A program made the translations under genes and the position numbers. Below, piece by piece: positions 1-19,955 of a stretch of 64,000 nt of DNA. The stretch covers positions 14,937,342 to 15,001,341 of the forward strand of contig NC_135549.1 in NCBI RefSeq assembly GCF_964340395.1, given 5' to 3'. This stretch comes from Glandiceps talaboti (Eukaryota; Hemichordata; Enteropneusta; Spengelidae). How positions within the stretch are numbered: the first letter of the stretch is position 1; every line of letters begins with the position of its first letter. Below the pieces are notes generated by a model. It was given only the letters and a program-made list of their open reading frames with translations. It did not search any database and was not told the origin of the DNA.

Positions 1-1
1 T

Positions 2-2750
2 GAGAGAGAACATTTCGATAATTCTAAAAAGTCAGTTGATCAGGCTGGCATTATGTTATCAGACATCTATCACGAGGCAGCTGGTAAAATCCTTAAAAAA
101 CGCTTCTTTAAAAAAAGAAAAAAGAAAATGAAAACCAGAAAGCAAACATGGTACACAAAAAAACTTTCTTGTATGAAAAAGGAGATACACAATCTTTCCA
201 CTAAACTGAGCACAGACCCATTTAACCATCAACTGAGAAATAGTTGTTATGAACAAAGGAAAAAGAACAAGAAGGCTGTGAAAAAAAAGAAAAACTGAAA
301 TATTGTCTAAACTAGAAAACCTGAGTGGTTCACATCCCGATGAATACTGGAAACTTATTAAGAACTTAAGAGCGCCACAAGAGGGTAAGACATGTAATGG
401 AGAAATTGTTGAGAAAGAAAAACTGTTCGAGCATTTTAAAAGTCTCAGTTCAAACAAGGTAAAACTTACTACAGATACCACCTATGTTAGTAAAAATAAC
501 TGGCTAGAAAAAATTGCTGATTCCATAGAATTAGATAAGCCAATCTCTCAGCTTGAAATTCAAAAAACAATATGTACACTCAAGCACAAAAAATCACCCG
601 GAATAGATAACATAACCAATGAAATGATCACAGCCAGTAGAAACGTTCTCATTACACACATTCAAAAACTGTTCAATCTAATTCTCGAAAGTGGCCATTT
701 TCCTAGATGCTGGAATATGGGTATAATTACACCTATCTACAAAAAAGGAGATAAGACAGACCCCAGTAACTATCGTGGCATCACACTTTTATATTGTTTG
801 AGTAAATTATTCACTTCAGTCCTGAAACAGAGGCTTGTTGAATTTAACGACAAAAATGAGATTATAATTAAAGAACAAGTTGGCTTTCTACCGAAATTCA
901 GTACTAGTGATCACATATTCGTTCTAAACCAGTTAATTACAAAATACCGAAGTAAAGATAAATACATTTTTGCTTGCTTTATAGACCTGAAAAAAGCCTT
1001 TGACTCAATTTGGCATGAAGGGCTTTTCCACAAATTGGTGCTCAATGGCATCACAGGACGTTTCTATAAAGTAATCAAAGCTATCTATTCAAACGCAACT
1101 GGATGTGTTAAGACAAAAAATGGTCTGACCCGCCAATTTCCAATACAGAGAGGTATTAGACAAGGGGATGGCCTCAGCCCCCTACTATTTAATATCTATG
1201 TAAATGATATAAAAAGACAAATTGATATGTCAAACAATGACGCACAAACTCTCCTAACTAGCAGGCTGTCTTGCTTACTATATGCTGACGATTTAATGTT
1301 ACTATCGGAATCAAATACTGGTCTACAAAATGCCCTCAGCGCAGTCGAAATCTTCTGTGAAAGATGGCACTTAGATATAAATATTGCCAAATCAAAGATC
1401 ATGATTTTCAATAAGTCAGGAAAATGTTTGAAGAAATTTAAATTTTACATAAACAAGCAAGTACTAGACTGCGTTCCCTCCTACGCATACCTTGGAATAA
1501 AACTGAGCACCTCAGGGAAACTACACAGGGCACAAGATGACCTAAGATATAGAGCACTGAAGGCACTGTTTAAACTAAAACAAGACCTGTTTTTAGAAAC
1601 AACTATCCCCATCAAATTACATGATGATCTTAAATTATTTGATGCAGTGGTGAAGCCCATTCTGCTATACTGTAGTGAGGTTTGGTCACATGAAAACATT
1701 AACCAGTCTCAAAACCTAATGAAACTCTCAACTCCCATGGAAAAACTACACATAAAGTTCTGCAAATTCCTACTAAATGTAAACTGTAAAGCTTCCAATA
1801 CAGCTTGCCTTATGGAACTAGGTCGCTATCCCCTACTAGTATCTGGCCTGACACAAATGTTCAAATATTGGCTAAAGATCTCACAGAAAGCAGAAAATAC
1901 CCTAACTAAGTAAGCTTACTGTCTGAGTAAAAATCTGGAGTCCAGTGGAATGCAATCATGGGCCACAGGAATGAAGCAAACACTAAAACTTTTGAGTGTG
2001 GATAAGGTATGGACAGTTGAACCAAACCACTCCAACAGTGAAAACCTAATTGCTAGATTTAAAGAAAAGTTAAAGTTGCTTCTCCACAAAAATATAATGG
2101 ACACAATGAAGGACAACAATGACAAACAACATAAAAATAAACTACGTACATATAGATAAATTAAAACGGATATGAACGTTGAAAACTATTTAGAAGACAT
2201 TAAAAACCCACAATACAGATCAGCAATGACAAAACTTAGAATTAGTGCACATATTTTACATATAGAAACTGGAAGATACACAAACACCACCTTATCAAGC
2301 AGGACAAGCCCTGTATGTAAACAAGGTGAAATAGAAGACGAGGAGCATTTCTTATTACGCTGTACAGGATATCAAAATGAAAGGAAAGAACTCTTTAACA
2401 AATTAAATATATATTCTGGTTCAAGCATGGATTATCTCATAAAGATTCTCAAAATAAAAGACACAAACAGATTAGTTGAAATAAGCAAATTTATTCAACA
2501 AGGATTCAAAATTCGAGAACATCACTTGAACAAAAATATACCAGCTGCCTCGTGATATACATTCGACAATTACATTTACATTACCATCTGTATAATCAAT
2601 ATGCTATGTTGATTTTCACATTGTGAAATTACTCCCTTTTTTGTGTAATACAAGCATTTTCTTTTTATTTTATTGTATTGTACTGATATCTGAAATGATA
2701 GATAAGGTTGCAATAAAGTTGTTTATTATTATTATTGTTATTATTATTAT
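2..2750 (+). mobile_element. Decayed non-LTR retrotransposon (LINE), 3' part with reverse transcriptase
   Basis: This is the 3' part of a LINE second ORF; the endonuclease part would lie before the window. A basic linker is read from position 2 to 298. After a frame change near 298-303 in an A-rich run, the main frame runs to a TAA at 1911-1913 and continues in the same frame past a second TAA at 2157-2159 to 2555. Reverse transcriptase motifs are visible: FIDLKKAFDSIWHEGL, GIRQGDGLSPLLFNIYVND and the catalytic LLYADDLMLLS (codons near 1279). The C-terminal part carries a Cys/His motif, EDEEHFLLRC. An AATAAAG at about 2713 is followed by a TTATT-type tail and a CATA microsatellite, as expected for LINE 3' ends. 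Two stops and a frameshift make it inactive. The jockey/CR1-like group is inferred from layout; the exact clade is unknown. Confidence 0.9.
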
Positions 2751-2751
2751 T

Positions 2752-2755
2752 ATTA

Positions 2756-2786
<31 letters not shown>

Positions 2787-3005
2787 CACACATACATACA
2801 TACATACATACATACATACATACATACATACATACATACATACATACATACATACATACATACACACACACACATACACACATACACACACATACATACA
2901 TACATTCATACATACACACATACATACACACACATACATACATACATACATACATACATACACACATACACACACATACATACATACATACATACATACA
3001 TACAT

Positions 3006-3040
<35 letters not shown>

Positions 3041-3076
3041 TACATACATACATACATACATACATACATACATACA

Positions 3077-3106
<30 letters not shown>
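2752..3106. repeat. CATA/CACA microsatellite
   Basis: About 350 bp of CATA units with CACA interruptions directly follow the LINE's TTATT tail, so it probably grew from the retrotransposon's 3' tail. Long open frames here (Tyr-Ile-His-Thr or Met-Tyr-Val-Cys repeats) are read-through of the repeat, not genes. Confidence 0.95.
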
Positions 3107-3107
<1 letters not shown>

Positions 3108-4560
3108 GTTACATACATAATAATTTGATAGCTAACTGACTTCCAGAAATATAGAAATGTCCGATTGACCTCAAACAGCTGTAACACTAGTATAATAGAA
3201 TATGTCCTGAGACAGCTTGTTACAGTACAATAGCGGGAAAGGCGAAGGTCAACCATATGTCCCGAGACAGCTTGATATAGTACAATGGAAAAGAGAGTGA
3301 TCTCTGGTAGCATAATTAATTCTTTGTAATTAACTCTATACAAGTTCCAAAGCTGACACAGGACAAAAGACAAAAGAAGGGTATTGAAGCAACTCGATAA
3401 AGGAATTTATTTCTGTGCTATATATATATATATTACATTTTTAATAGTACGGGGAGGAGGGAGAGCCGAGAGGGCAATCTGGAGGGTAGAATGTAAGGGA
3501 TGAATATATGGTGAGAGCTGGTTCTCTCCTTGGCGGTAGGAAGTCCTTCAGAATCCTACATCCACTCTGGCTCTTACTCTTGACCTTATCTGCCTGGTAC
3601 TTGCCGCTAAGCGGTGAAATAAATCTATCTACAAGCATCCTGTTGGTCAATGTGCATTGATTCCTGAATGAGTACCTCTAAGCTAGCCAAGTGAGTGTGA
3701 TTCCCCGTAGAAGTGGTTGGTAACAACGTAGTGACAGTACGTCGAATTTTACACATACATACTTCTGATTATATGTTACAGGCCCTACCCTTGTACAAAT
3801 ACACCTGGTTATACGTCACCTGTCACCAATCTCGCATTCTGATTGGCCGATTGGTATTTTTTCTTGTATCACGTGATCACTACACGTCCCCGAGTTTACA
3901 AACTTAGCAGACAACTAGAAATCCAGCCATAAACAGCATTTCCAACGCCAAATTTATTGTCAACCGTACAAAACATTATCGTTGTATACATTGTAACAAG
4001 TCTTTGAACTGTACGTTTCATGTCACAGGGAATTGGAAATCGTCCAAAAATCCACACAGAACGGCGAAAGTTCAGTGACGGCTAACGCACGGTCGTCACG
4101 CAATCGTAAACATGAATTCCTAAATTTATGAACGATATCAAAATTACCGCCAGAGAGTAAAGGCTCTGTTTCAATACATATGCTTGATGCATACCAAAGT
4201 TGTGTTTGCCACACAGACAATTATTGCAATGGATTGTTATACTTTTCACCAGGTTTAAACTTTTACTGTATACATACTACCTCAGTCACACGTTACCAAA
4301 GAACGTATTTACGAAAGCCATGTTATATAGGGCAAACAGTTTTTCAACAGGAGGTAGATCTCTATTGCAAATAGGCTATGGCAATTGCAGGCTGCTTATA
4401 CAATTGTTTGCTGTTGGCATAAAAGTTGAAGCAACCTCAATAAACACTATAGAATGATGTATAACAAATCCCCTCAAAACCCGGTTCTTCATCTGTTCCA
4501 GTCACGAACTGAAAGATTTCGCCCAAGGATATCGATTGTCTGCTGGACGCTAAAATAATG
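3107..4560. other. Unassigned intergenic stretch
   Basis: No coding similarity was recognised; the frames are short and poor. A roughly 60-bp imperfect duplication containing GAGACAGCTTG lies at about 3200-3290. A short TA run lies at 3419-3432. Confidence 0.5.
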
Positions 4561-4639
4561 AAATAACAATCTTACAGAAAAATGTTCAACCGTACAAAAC
4601 TATCAAAAACTACTTTAACTTCCTGCTATACATTCTTAC

Positions 4640-5160
4640 TGAATCTTACTTTGCACATCCCTGACATCACCCTTACCCATTCACAGAACAAATGATGTGC
4701 TCAATAGTTTTTGAGTTCATGATTTTTTTTTATAGTAAAGATCACAGTTTCTCCACATTATTTGCACATCGCTTGATGGATCACTTAGATTTGAACAAAG
4801 TATCAACAACATATTACTAATGACTTAATTACCAAATTTCAGAACAATATGCCAAGAAGTTTTGGAACTATTGATATTTTACCAACACCACATTTATTCC
4901 ACGTAATTTGCATATCAGTTATCGGGACACTTTGACTTATTAAGAAATGTAGAGCAAGACATATCTAGCAACATCCTCATCAAATTTTAGACTATAATAT
5001 CTGCTGAGTAGTTTTCGAGTTTTCCATTTTTTTTTGTTTACAAAAATCTGTTTTTGACCCAAATTGGTAGGCTCATTTTGATTTGAACACTATCCCAACT
5101 AGAATTAGAGTTTTAGCTGTCCGCTATCTTTTCATTTTCCACGTATAGCATTTCTAAAGT
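4640..5160. repeat. Degenerate tandem repeat, about 180-bp unit
   Basis: Related phrases recur at wide spacing: an ATTTGCACATC-like start, a TTTGATTTGAACA-like middle, and an ATTTCAGAACAATATG / ATTTTAGACTATAATATC part followed by a TTTTGAGTT / TTTCGAGTT end. Two to three diverged copies can be traced. It looks like an old interspersed repeat with internal periodicity; no protein is evident. Confidence 0.5.
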
Positions 5161-5379
5161 GTCCCAAGGGGTTCAGGGTACCCTGACCGAGCCATGACAA
5201 ACCATTTTGTAGCACACGCCCCCTGTACTTCTATGTGTTGTGCCCCTGTAGGCCATTAGTGGTATGACCCATTAATAGTGAAAACAAAAGTGTGAAATAT
5301 AGGCAAAGTGAGGGCGCCATATATGCCTCATCTTCAATAACATCTTGTAAAAACGGCAGCACCAACAACACCACACACA

Positions 5380-5717
5380 CGCATGCACGCATACATACAT
5401 ACATACATACATACATACATACATACATACATACATACGTACATACATACATACATACATACATACATACATACATACATACGTACATACATACGTACAT
5501 ACATACGTACATACATACGTACATACGTACGTACATACATACACACACACATACGTACATACATACATACATACATACATACATACATACATACATACAT
5601 ACATACATACATACATACACATACAGACACACAGACACACACACAGACACACACACAGACACACACACAGACATAGAAACAGACACACACAGACACAGAC
5701 ATAGAAACAGACACACT

Positions 5718-5753
<36 letters not shown>

Positions 5754-5817
5754 CACACACACGCACGCACGCACGCACGCACAAACAAACAAACACAGGC
5801 ACACACAGACCGACACT

Positions 5818-5849
<32 letters not shown>

Positions 5850-5866
5850 CACACACACAGACAGAG
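5380..5866. repeat. Compound CATA/CGTA/CAGA/CA microsatellite
   Basis: About 490 bp of CATA units with CGTA variants pass into ACACAGAC, CAGA, CGCA and CA stretches. All long frames across it on both strands are repeat artefacts. Confidence 0.95.
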
Positions 5867-6116
5867 CATTTGTCAATGTGCCTGGTATAGTGATAGTATA
5901 TACATTGTATGTGTTTGTTTTATTTCTTGTTGTAGTAAAAAAATCTAGTATGCATGAAAATCCATTTCTGGGTTTCTGAGTGCATAAATAAACTAAACCA
6001 CAAATCATTTATATACCTTTTTAAAATTAAGTTGTAACCAATATTTTTCTAGGTATTAATTATTTATGTGAAATTCATTTTCATTTGTATTAACAAGTGT
6101 TGTTTTGTTCTCACAG

Positions 6117-7054
6117 TTTATTTCTTGGCCAGATGAGCAAAGACAACAACAAATTGCTCATATTTTCCAGCTAAGGCATGGAATACTAGGTGTTGTTGGG
6201 CTGGTAGTCGGTACCCACATTAGATTAAATTCATGTACTGGCGGCAATCAGGACTATATTAACCGAAAGGGTTATCCATCCATGCAACTCCAGGTAAATG
6301 TACTATATATTTATGATTATGCTGTTTATAAACACTGCAATCATACTGATCAGATATTTATAAGTAATAATAAGTATTATTACATCCATATTGGATAAAA
6401 AATTGCCATTTTAAAATGTTTTTTTTTTTAATGACTACTACTAATGCATGTAATTGTCTACTGCAAGCGGGATTAACTTATTTTATATACAAGCTATTTA
6501 TGTGTTCTATCGACTGAACCATACAGTATTTAAATATCTGGTTTAATACTCCAAACTTGCTGACTTCACATTAAGTTCAAAACTATAAAAATGATGATGA
6601 TGATGATAAAGTATTCCAATGTCATTAAATTAAAGTATATCAATATCAGATTAGCTACGTACATATGTGAACTATATCATGTGTGAGCCATTGCAGTCTG
6701 TTTGTTTTCAAAATCATGTGATTGCAATTTACATCGTTGTCGCTCTAAAGATCCAACACTGCTTTACACTGGTCTGCATTGTGATTGCATTGTCCTTTTT
6801 TTCAGCTGCTGATTGTTGATGCTTACACAGGGTGGCCTGGTTGCACACATGATGCACGTATTCTGTGGAATTCAGAAATTTATCAGGAGGCTGAAACAGT
6901 GAAAGGAACCACCAGACAGCTACTGTCAACGATTCCTTCATGATAGGTGACTCTGCGTATCCACTGAGGAACTGGCTTGGGGTGGTTTCGTACGCAGAGC
7001 CCCCAGCGGCGAGAGTGGTAACCAAATGTTCACGACTTTTATCGTGTTTTTATT
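6117..7054 (+). pseudogene. HARBI1-like (PIF/Harbinger) transposase, broken copy
   Basis: Two exon-like blocks encode a Harbinger-type nuclease. Block 1 (6117-6294) follows a TTCTCACAG acceptor and ends at CTCCAG/GTAAAT. It contains VVGTHIRLNS and QDYINRKGYPSMQLQ, matching the family's DGTHI and NRKGYHS motifs. Block 2 starts at 6806 after TTTTTTTCAG with WPGCTHDARILWNS, matching the WPGSTHDAR motif. It stops at about 6942, but a shifted frame continues with IGDSAYPLRNWLG, the family's GDSGYPL block. The Asp expected in DGTHI reads Val here (VVGTHI), so the first catalytic acidic residue is lost as well. Frameshift and lost catalytic residue indicate a pseudogene. Whether it came from a transposon or from the domesticated HARBI1 gene cannot be decided here. 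Confidence 0.8.
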
Positions 7055-7489
7055 GAAAAAATATGATTAACATTGCGATATCATTTTTTCTGAAGTGCAA
7101 ACCCTTTGATGTGTATACATTCAGAATTACTTTAAAGCTTTAAACTAACTCAACAAATTTTATAGGACATATGCGGTTTCTTGTGGATAACATAATTATG
7201 TACTAAAATATATTGAAATTGAAGCTTGCATTCTTACGATATAGTCTAATTAATACCGAAAATCATTTATTATGCAAATTTTCCATTAAAACTGTAAGCT
7301 GCATCAACACACTTTATAGGTCAGATGCGCTTTGTTATGGTTAACGTATGTATCAAATAATATTTAATTCAAAGTATGCGTTGACGAGTGAATGTGACTT
7401 CGACAAGCTAAATTTAAATTTAGCAAAAGTTGATTTCGAATACAACAAATCAAATCGGTATATCACCTGGCCAATTAATGTCATGCATC

Positions 7490-8515
7490 ATAACGATGTA
7501 GTAAATGGCCTTAACGATATATGAAGTGGTCATAACGACCTGATAAATGGTCATAACGATATATGAAGTGGTCATAACGACCTGATAAATGGTCATATAG
7601 TTGTATGAAGTGGTCATAACGACCTGATAAATGGTCATAATGTTGTATGAAGTGGTCATAACGACCTGATAAATGGTCATAATGTTGTATGAAGTGGTCA
7701 TAACGACCTGATAAATGGTCATAATGTTGTATGAAGTGGTCATAACGACCTGATAAATGGTCATAATGTTGTATGAAGTGGTCATAACGACCTGATAAAT
7801 GGTCATAACGATATATGAAGTGGTATTAACGACCTGATAAATGGTTATAACGTTGTATGAAGTGGTCATAACGACCTGATAAATGGTCATAACGATATAT
7901 GAAGTGTCATAATAATCAAGTAAATGGCCTCAACGATATATGAAATGGTCATATCGACCTGATAAATGGTTATAACAATAATGAAATGGTCATAGCGATA
8001 CTTGAAATGGCCATAATATAGTAAATGGCCTTAACGATATGTTAAATGGCCAAAACGATATACTATTTGACCATAAGGATATGTCAAATTGTGGTAATGA
8101 TGTAGTAAATGGTCATAACTATGTATTGAATGGTTATATCGAAAAATTAAAAGATCATGCGATATAGTAAATGGCCATAACGATATATCAAATATTCAGA
8201 ATGATATGATAAATGCTCATAGTTATATCATAAAATGTCATAATGATATAGGAAATGGTCATATTGGCATAGTAAATGGCAAAAACAACATATCATAAGG
8301 TCATAACAATGTTGTGAATGGTCAGAACGATACATCGAATGGTCATATTGCAATGTAGTGATCGGCAAAAAACAATGTAGTAATTGCCTTTGATAGAATG
8401 AATATGTACATGATGACAAGACAAACATGAACATAAAACAGTCATGGCTTTCTATAGTAAATACTGTCATTCGTTTTCTGTCATTCGGGTTGTAATTATT
8501 CGTTTAAGGGTGACC
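7490..8515. repeat. 42-bp / 21-bp tandem array with foldback-type right end
   Basis: From about 7520 to 7900 a 42-bp unit (TGGTCATAACGACCTGATAA plus ATGGTCATAATGTTGTATGA, ending AG) repeats about nine times almost exactly. To 8390 it decays into 21-bp half-units around AAATGGTCATAACGATAT. The right edge at 8466-8513 contains CTGTCATTCGTTTTCTGTCA followed by TTCGGG and GGGTGACCCC, which closely matches the terminal sequence of the foldback element at 12801-15308. The left edge joins a repeat also found at 11505-11625. The minus-strand open frame across the array is only the repeat read through. Confidence 0.8.
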
Positions 8516-8754
8516 CCATTTACGTTCGAAGATAACGATCAGTCACCAATAACGCAATATTTACCAATTCACCATTCACCATTCACACGTTAAAATATTA
8601 ACGATTCACCATTCACACGTTAAAAAGGTATAGAAACCCCTCTCCGACTGAAAGATGCAACTGAAAGATGCCCAAGTTCTGATATGACTTTTCATTTCCT
8701 TGCAAAACATTTGATGAATAACAGTGTGCAATTTTCAGATAATTGCCAGAAAAT
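8516..8754. other. 3' flank of the sulfotransferase gene
   Basis: This lies downstream of the minus-strand sulfotransferase stop codon. It holds a short tandem of CACCATTCACACGTTAAAA near 8570-8625. No clear polyadenylation signal was identified. Confidence 0.4.
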
Positions 8755-16427
<7,673 letters not shown>

Positions 16428-16817
16428 TGTCGGGTTAGCATGAACTGCGATGTATTGAATTTGTCACCTATGTGTTGTAACTGGGTTCCTGCCCGTCTGC
16501 TACAATAAGAATCAAGAAGCAGCCGATCCCAAACCACTCCGGACAACAATTATTCCACTGGTCAATCGGGAAATCAATTTAAGACCTATTAACAGTGTCT
16601 GATATTATGAGTGGAAACTACAGAAACGACGACAACCGTTTTCGACAAGGCAAGGCAAGCTGGCAAACATGGTGTCACAGCGTCTACAGCATATGGACAC
16701 ACAATCAACAAGAAGCAATCCACGATCGGGGTATATTGGCATAATGCAACTTGTGAAAGGGTTAGTGCACCTCAGGTCACTGTATATATATCACAGACAA
16801 GTAAGAAACTTATTTGC

Positions 16818-16859
16818 GCGCGCGCGCGCGCGTGTGTGTATGTATGTGTGTGTACGTGT

Positions 16860-16921
<62 letters not shown>
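16818..16921. repeat. (CG)n/(GT)n microsatellite
   Basis: A CG run of about 14 bp passes into about 90 bp of GT/GTAT repeats. The CG run next to a long GT run is alternating purine-pyrimidine DNA. It lies about 390 bp upstream of the sulfotransferase start codon. Confidence 0.95.
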
Positions 16922-16922
<1 letters not shown>

Positions 16923-16929
16923 ACAAGGA

Positions 16930-18390
16930 ATGTGATGTTTTCCAATATTATGGTAGCCAAAAATAGTCGGTCATAATGTAATTTTACGAATTCGTTCAGA
17001 GAGCCATACCGGTACCAACACATACCATTGTTTAACAGTGTTTGATATGTTTAGTTCAAATACCTTAAAGTAACCACCAAAGATTTGCAGAATATGGTGA
17101 TATTATTTGTTTGCACGATATGACAGGGCCTTAGTCCGACCAAATTACCAGGGGGGGGGGGGGAGGGCAGAACTTTATCTTGGTAAAATCATACATTTAA
17201 AATTTAGAAAGGTGGCTAATTTACATACATGTGCATGCAATATCTATTTCAGCATACGCAATTAAATATCATATGTAAGGCAAGAAAAAAAATAAAAAAA
17301 GCTGGTCAACGGGTAACCTAACCCATCACATTGGGTAGGTAGGTCGATTTCATTTTTTCACGATGCTTGACAAGGATAAAACAAACCATATATAATGATA
17401 GCAAATGTTTCAGGTCGAGTTTAGTCATCTTGATACTATCTCTTGCAATTTGGCTGCATAGCTACAGTTAGGAAATGTACACAATTTACGGTTAATCAAA
17501 TGTTGAAGCTCCTCTCACCCCTCTTCTTGGGTAGGTTGAACAGCTTTTTCATTTTTTCTGACCTAATGTCGTATCTTTCAAAGTAGTTGCCGAAAAGACG
17601 TCACATTCAAAGTAAAAAACCCCAAAACTTTTAAATAAACAAAATGGATGGTGCTTTCTCAAATAAGTAATACAACAAAATAATCCTTTTCTATACCCAA
17701 CTCCCAAAACTTTTATGGCCCTCCTTTATGCCGGAAACCAAGATTAACTCAGTGGATTCTCCTTGTCATTATAATTATAATGGAAATTGAAGTTTGGATT
17801 ATGATGTCGAAGGTACAGCTCTGTTTACAAATTCAGGGCCATTCTTTCCATAGCAAATTGTCGCTTCAAAATGAATTGCGGAATATAACGCTAGTGTCAG
17901 TGTGCAATGAGATAATTATATCAAACGACATTTTAACCAAATACAACGTCGAACACAATTGTAAGTGGATCTTCAAAGAGTGCATCTTAAACTGTGTATC
18001 TAGTTTAATAGTTTTTCAGGGCCACCAAATATTCCAAAAAGAGATCTGCCGTTTTATCAATAAATGTTTTAATATAAGGAACAAGATGTAAATGAGATCG
18101 AGCGCATCTTCGGAGTTACTGCATGCAGCAGGCGACCTCATGTTGAACGGCTTTTTCCGTCTTTTTTTTTGAGTTTCAGTCTCTGACATTATTGCGACTT
18201 GCTATCTTCAAATGAAAGAGACTTTCAAGACTAGTGAACTATCAATTTAAATCGCGCATGCTGGGAATCGTCACGTAAATAACGATTTTAATAACATCGC
18301 TATGTATTCAAAAAGTTGCTTTTTTCTTTCTGTTTTCCTAAAAATCTCAGGGAGGCAGCTACCCCCCTGCTACCCCCGCAGGCAACGGTA
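16930..18390. other. Intergenic stretch
   Basis: No recognised gene. A 103-codon plus-strand frame at 17780-18091 (starting MEIEVWIMMSKVQL) resembles no family I know and has no splice or repeat support. A G homopolymer of about 12 bp lies near 17151. Confidence 0.4.
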
Positions 18391-18396
18391 CTGTTA

Positions 18397-18554
18397 GTCT
18401 TGCTGCTAGACGTTCGGGCTTTCTTTCGATACTATAAGCGAACGAAGTTCGCAGTGAGGGCTTGCCCGAACACTTGGATGTTCCATCCTCGATAGCGATG
18501 TTCGGTCGTGTGTCGCATTTCATCGGAAGAACATTCGAGGTCTAGCAGATAGAC
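18397..18554. mobile_element. 158-bp MITE with TA target duplication, copy 2
   Basis: Inverse-oriented relative of 11243-11391, with termini GTCTTGCTGCTAGACGTTCG and CGAGGTCTAGCAGATAGAC and TA on both sides (18395-18396, 18555-18556). The shared interior includes ATAAGCGAACGAAGTTCGC. Confidence 0.75.
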
Positions 18555-18756
18555 TACGGTACTGTATGATTTGAATAAGATTGGTAAATTCTCCTACCTA
18601 TATGCCAGTTATAACTTATTACCGTATGTGCAATAAGTTATAACCGACGGTTATTTCCATATGTGACCATTTCGGGGGAGGGTAGGGGGGCAGTGTTTGG
18701 TTGTTCGTTGGTTTGTTGTCGTTTACTCATGTATGTATCTACTCATTTGTCAGTTT

Positions 18757-18860
18757 ATTTTGTTTGTTTGTTTACTTGTTTGTTTGTTTGTTTGTTTGTT
18801 TGTTTGTTTGTTTGTTTGTTTGTTTACTTGTATGTTTACTTGTATGTTTATTTTGTTTTG
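18757..18860. repeat. (TTTG)n microsatellite
   Basis: Tetranucleotide TTTG/TTTA repeat. The segment just beyond (GCCTGAGCACCCTGTG) recurs in similar form near 20473 after another TTTG-rich run. Confidence 0.9.
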
Positions 18861-19104
18861 TTTATATTTGTAAACAGAACTAAATGAGCCTGAGCACCCT
18901 GTGAACGGATCCGATAGTATTTATTTTCCTGTACTGAACGCTTATTTATGTTGATGAATAAAAGTATACCATAAGTTCATTTATATCTGAAGAATCTCGT
19001 GCCATTAATGTTAGTATTTATAATTATTGTCCCTGAACCCAAGTCCCCACGACGGCATCGATCATACGCAACCTTAGCCCCATTCGTAAGACTGTGTTGC
19101 TTAC

Positions 19105-19225
19105 ACATCCATCCACCCATCCATCCATCCATCAGTCGGTCGGTCGGTCGGTCTGTCGGTCGGTCTGTCGGTCGGTCAGTCGGTCGGTCAGTCAGTCAGT
19201 CAGTCAGTCAGTCACATGCTCGCTG
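19105..19225. repeat. Compound ATCC/GGTC/AGTC tetranucleotide repeat
   Basis: ATCC, then GGTC, then AGTC units, ending in CACATGCTCGCTGC. That ending is the same as the right end of the CACAGGG-type MITE at 29708-30239, so this may be a remnant with a different subterminal repeat. Confidence 0.8.
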
Positions 19226-19955
19226 CACCATGTGCACATACCATAAAATCTTGGAGCGGACAATATCTATATCTATGCACATACGTTGAACAGTTCGCTC
19301 AAGCCCAATCGAAGCATTTGACATTACGTGCATTGAAATTATGTAGTTAATAAAGAAAACACAAAACATATTCTATTTCTCCATGCTCGTGATTTGAAAG
19401 CCATGATATAGGAGTCAATCTGCTACTGGAAAGTTTTTTTTAGGTAATATCTCGTACACCGTGGACAGAATTGCGTCTCACGTGTGTATAAAGTTAGATG
19501 TTGTAGTTGTATACACGATAAATGATTTCGGAGTCCGCCAACAACAACCAGCGCAATCAACCCCTTTCTCTATTGCTTACGGATAAATTCATTAGCATGT
19601 ACAAATAACAATGTCTATTTGAATATATTGTCGTTGTCTGATTGAAAAATGATACTTCAGTTACAATTAGTATAGTTTAATATGGTGACAGATTCAAAAC
19701 CTAGCTTTCGCTCAAGATTTAAATTTGCCAATTACACTACCTACTAAATAGATAGATACAATGTCTGTTTATATTAAAGTAATAGATCAAGTTTTAGTGA
19801 AAATATCTTTGGTCATTTGATGAACAAAAATGTCCCAGTTGTTGTGCAGCTCTAAAGTACCTGCCCATATTTATCATGCATCACCATAACCATAACGCAT
19901 AACCCAGCAGTACCATAACAGTACTTTGATATCCATACACACGGATGAATATATA

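Noticed and set aside
5231-5948. Several 160-218 codon frames on both strands
   Set aside because: They are tetranucleotide and dinucleotide repeats read through in all frames. The same holds for frames at 2623-3373, 30642-31047, 33523-33997, 34216-34484 and 35989-36532.
7450-7890. 146-codon minus-strand frame with a regular 14-residue repeat
   Set aside because: The 42-bp DNA unit is a multiple of three, so any stop-free phase stays open. There is no start context or family match, and the DNA repeat explains it.
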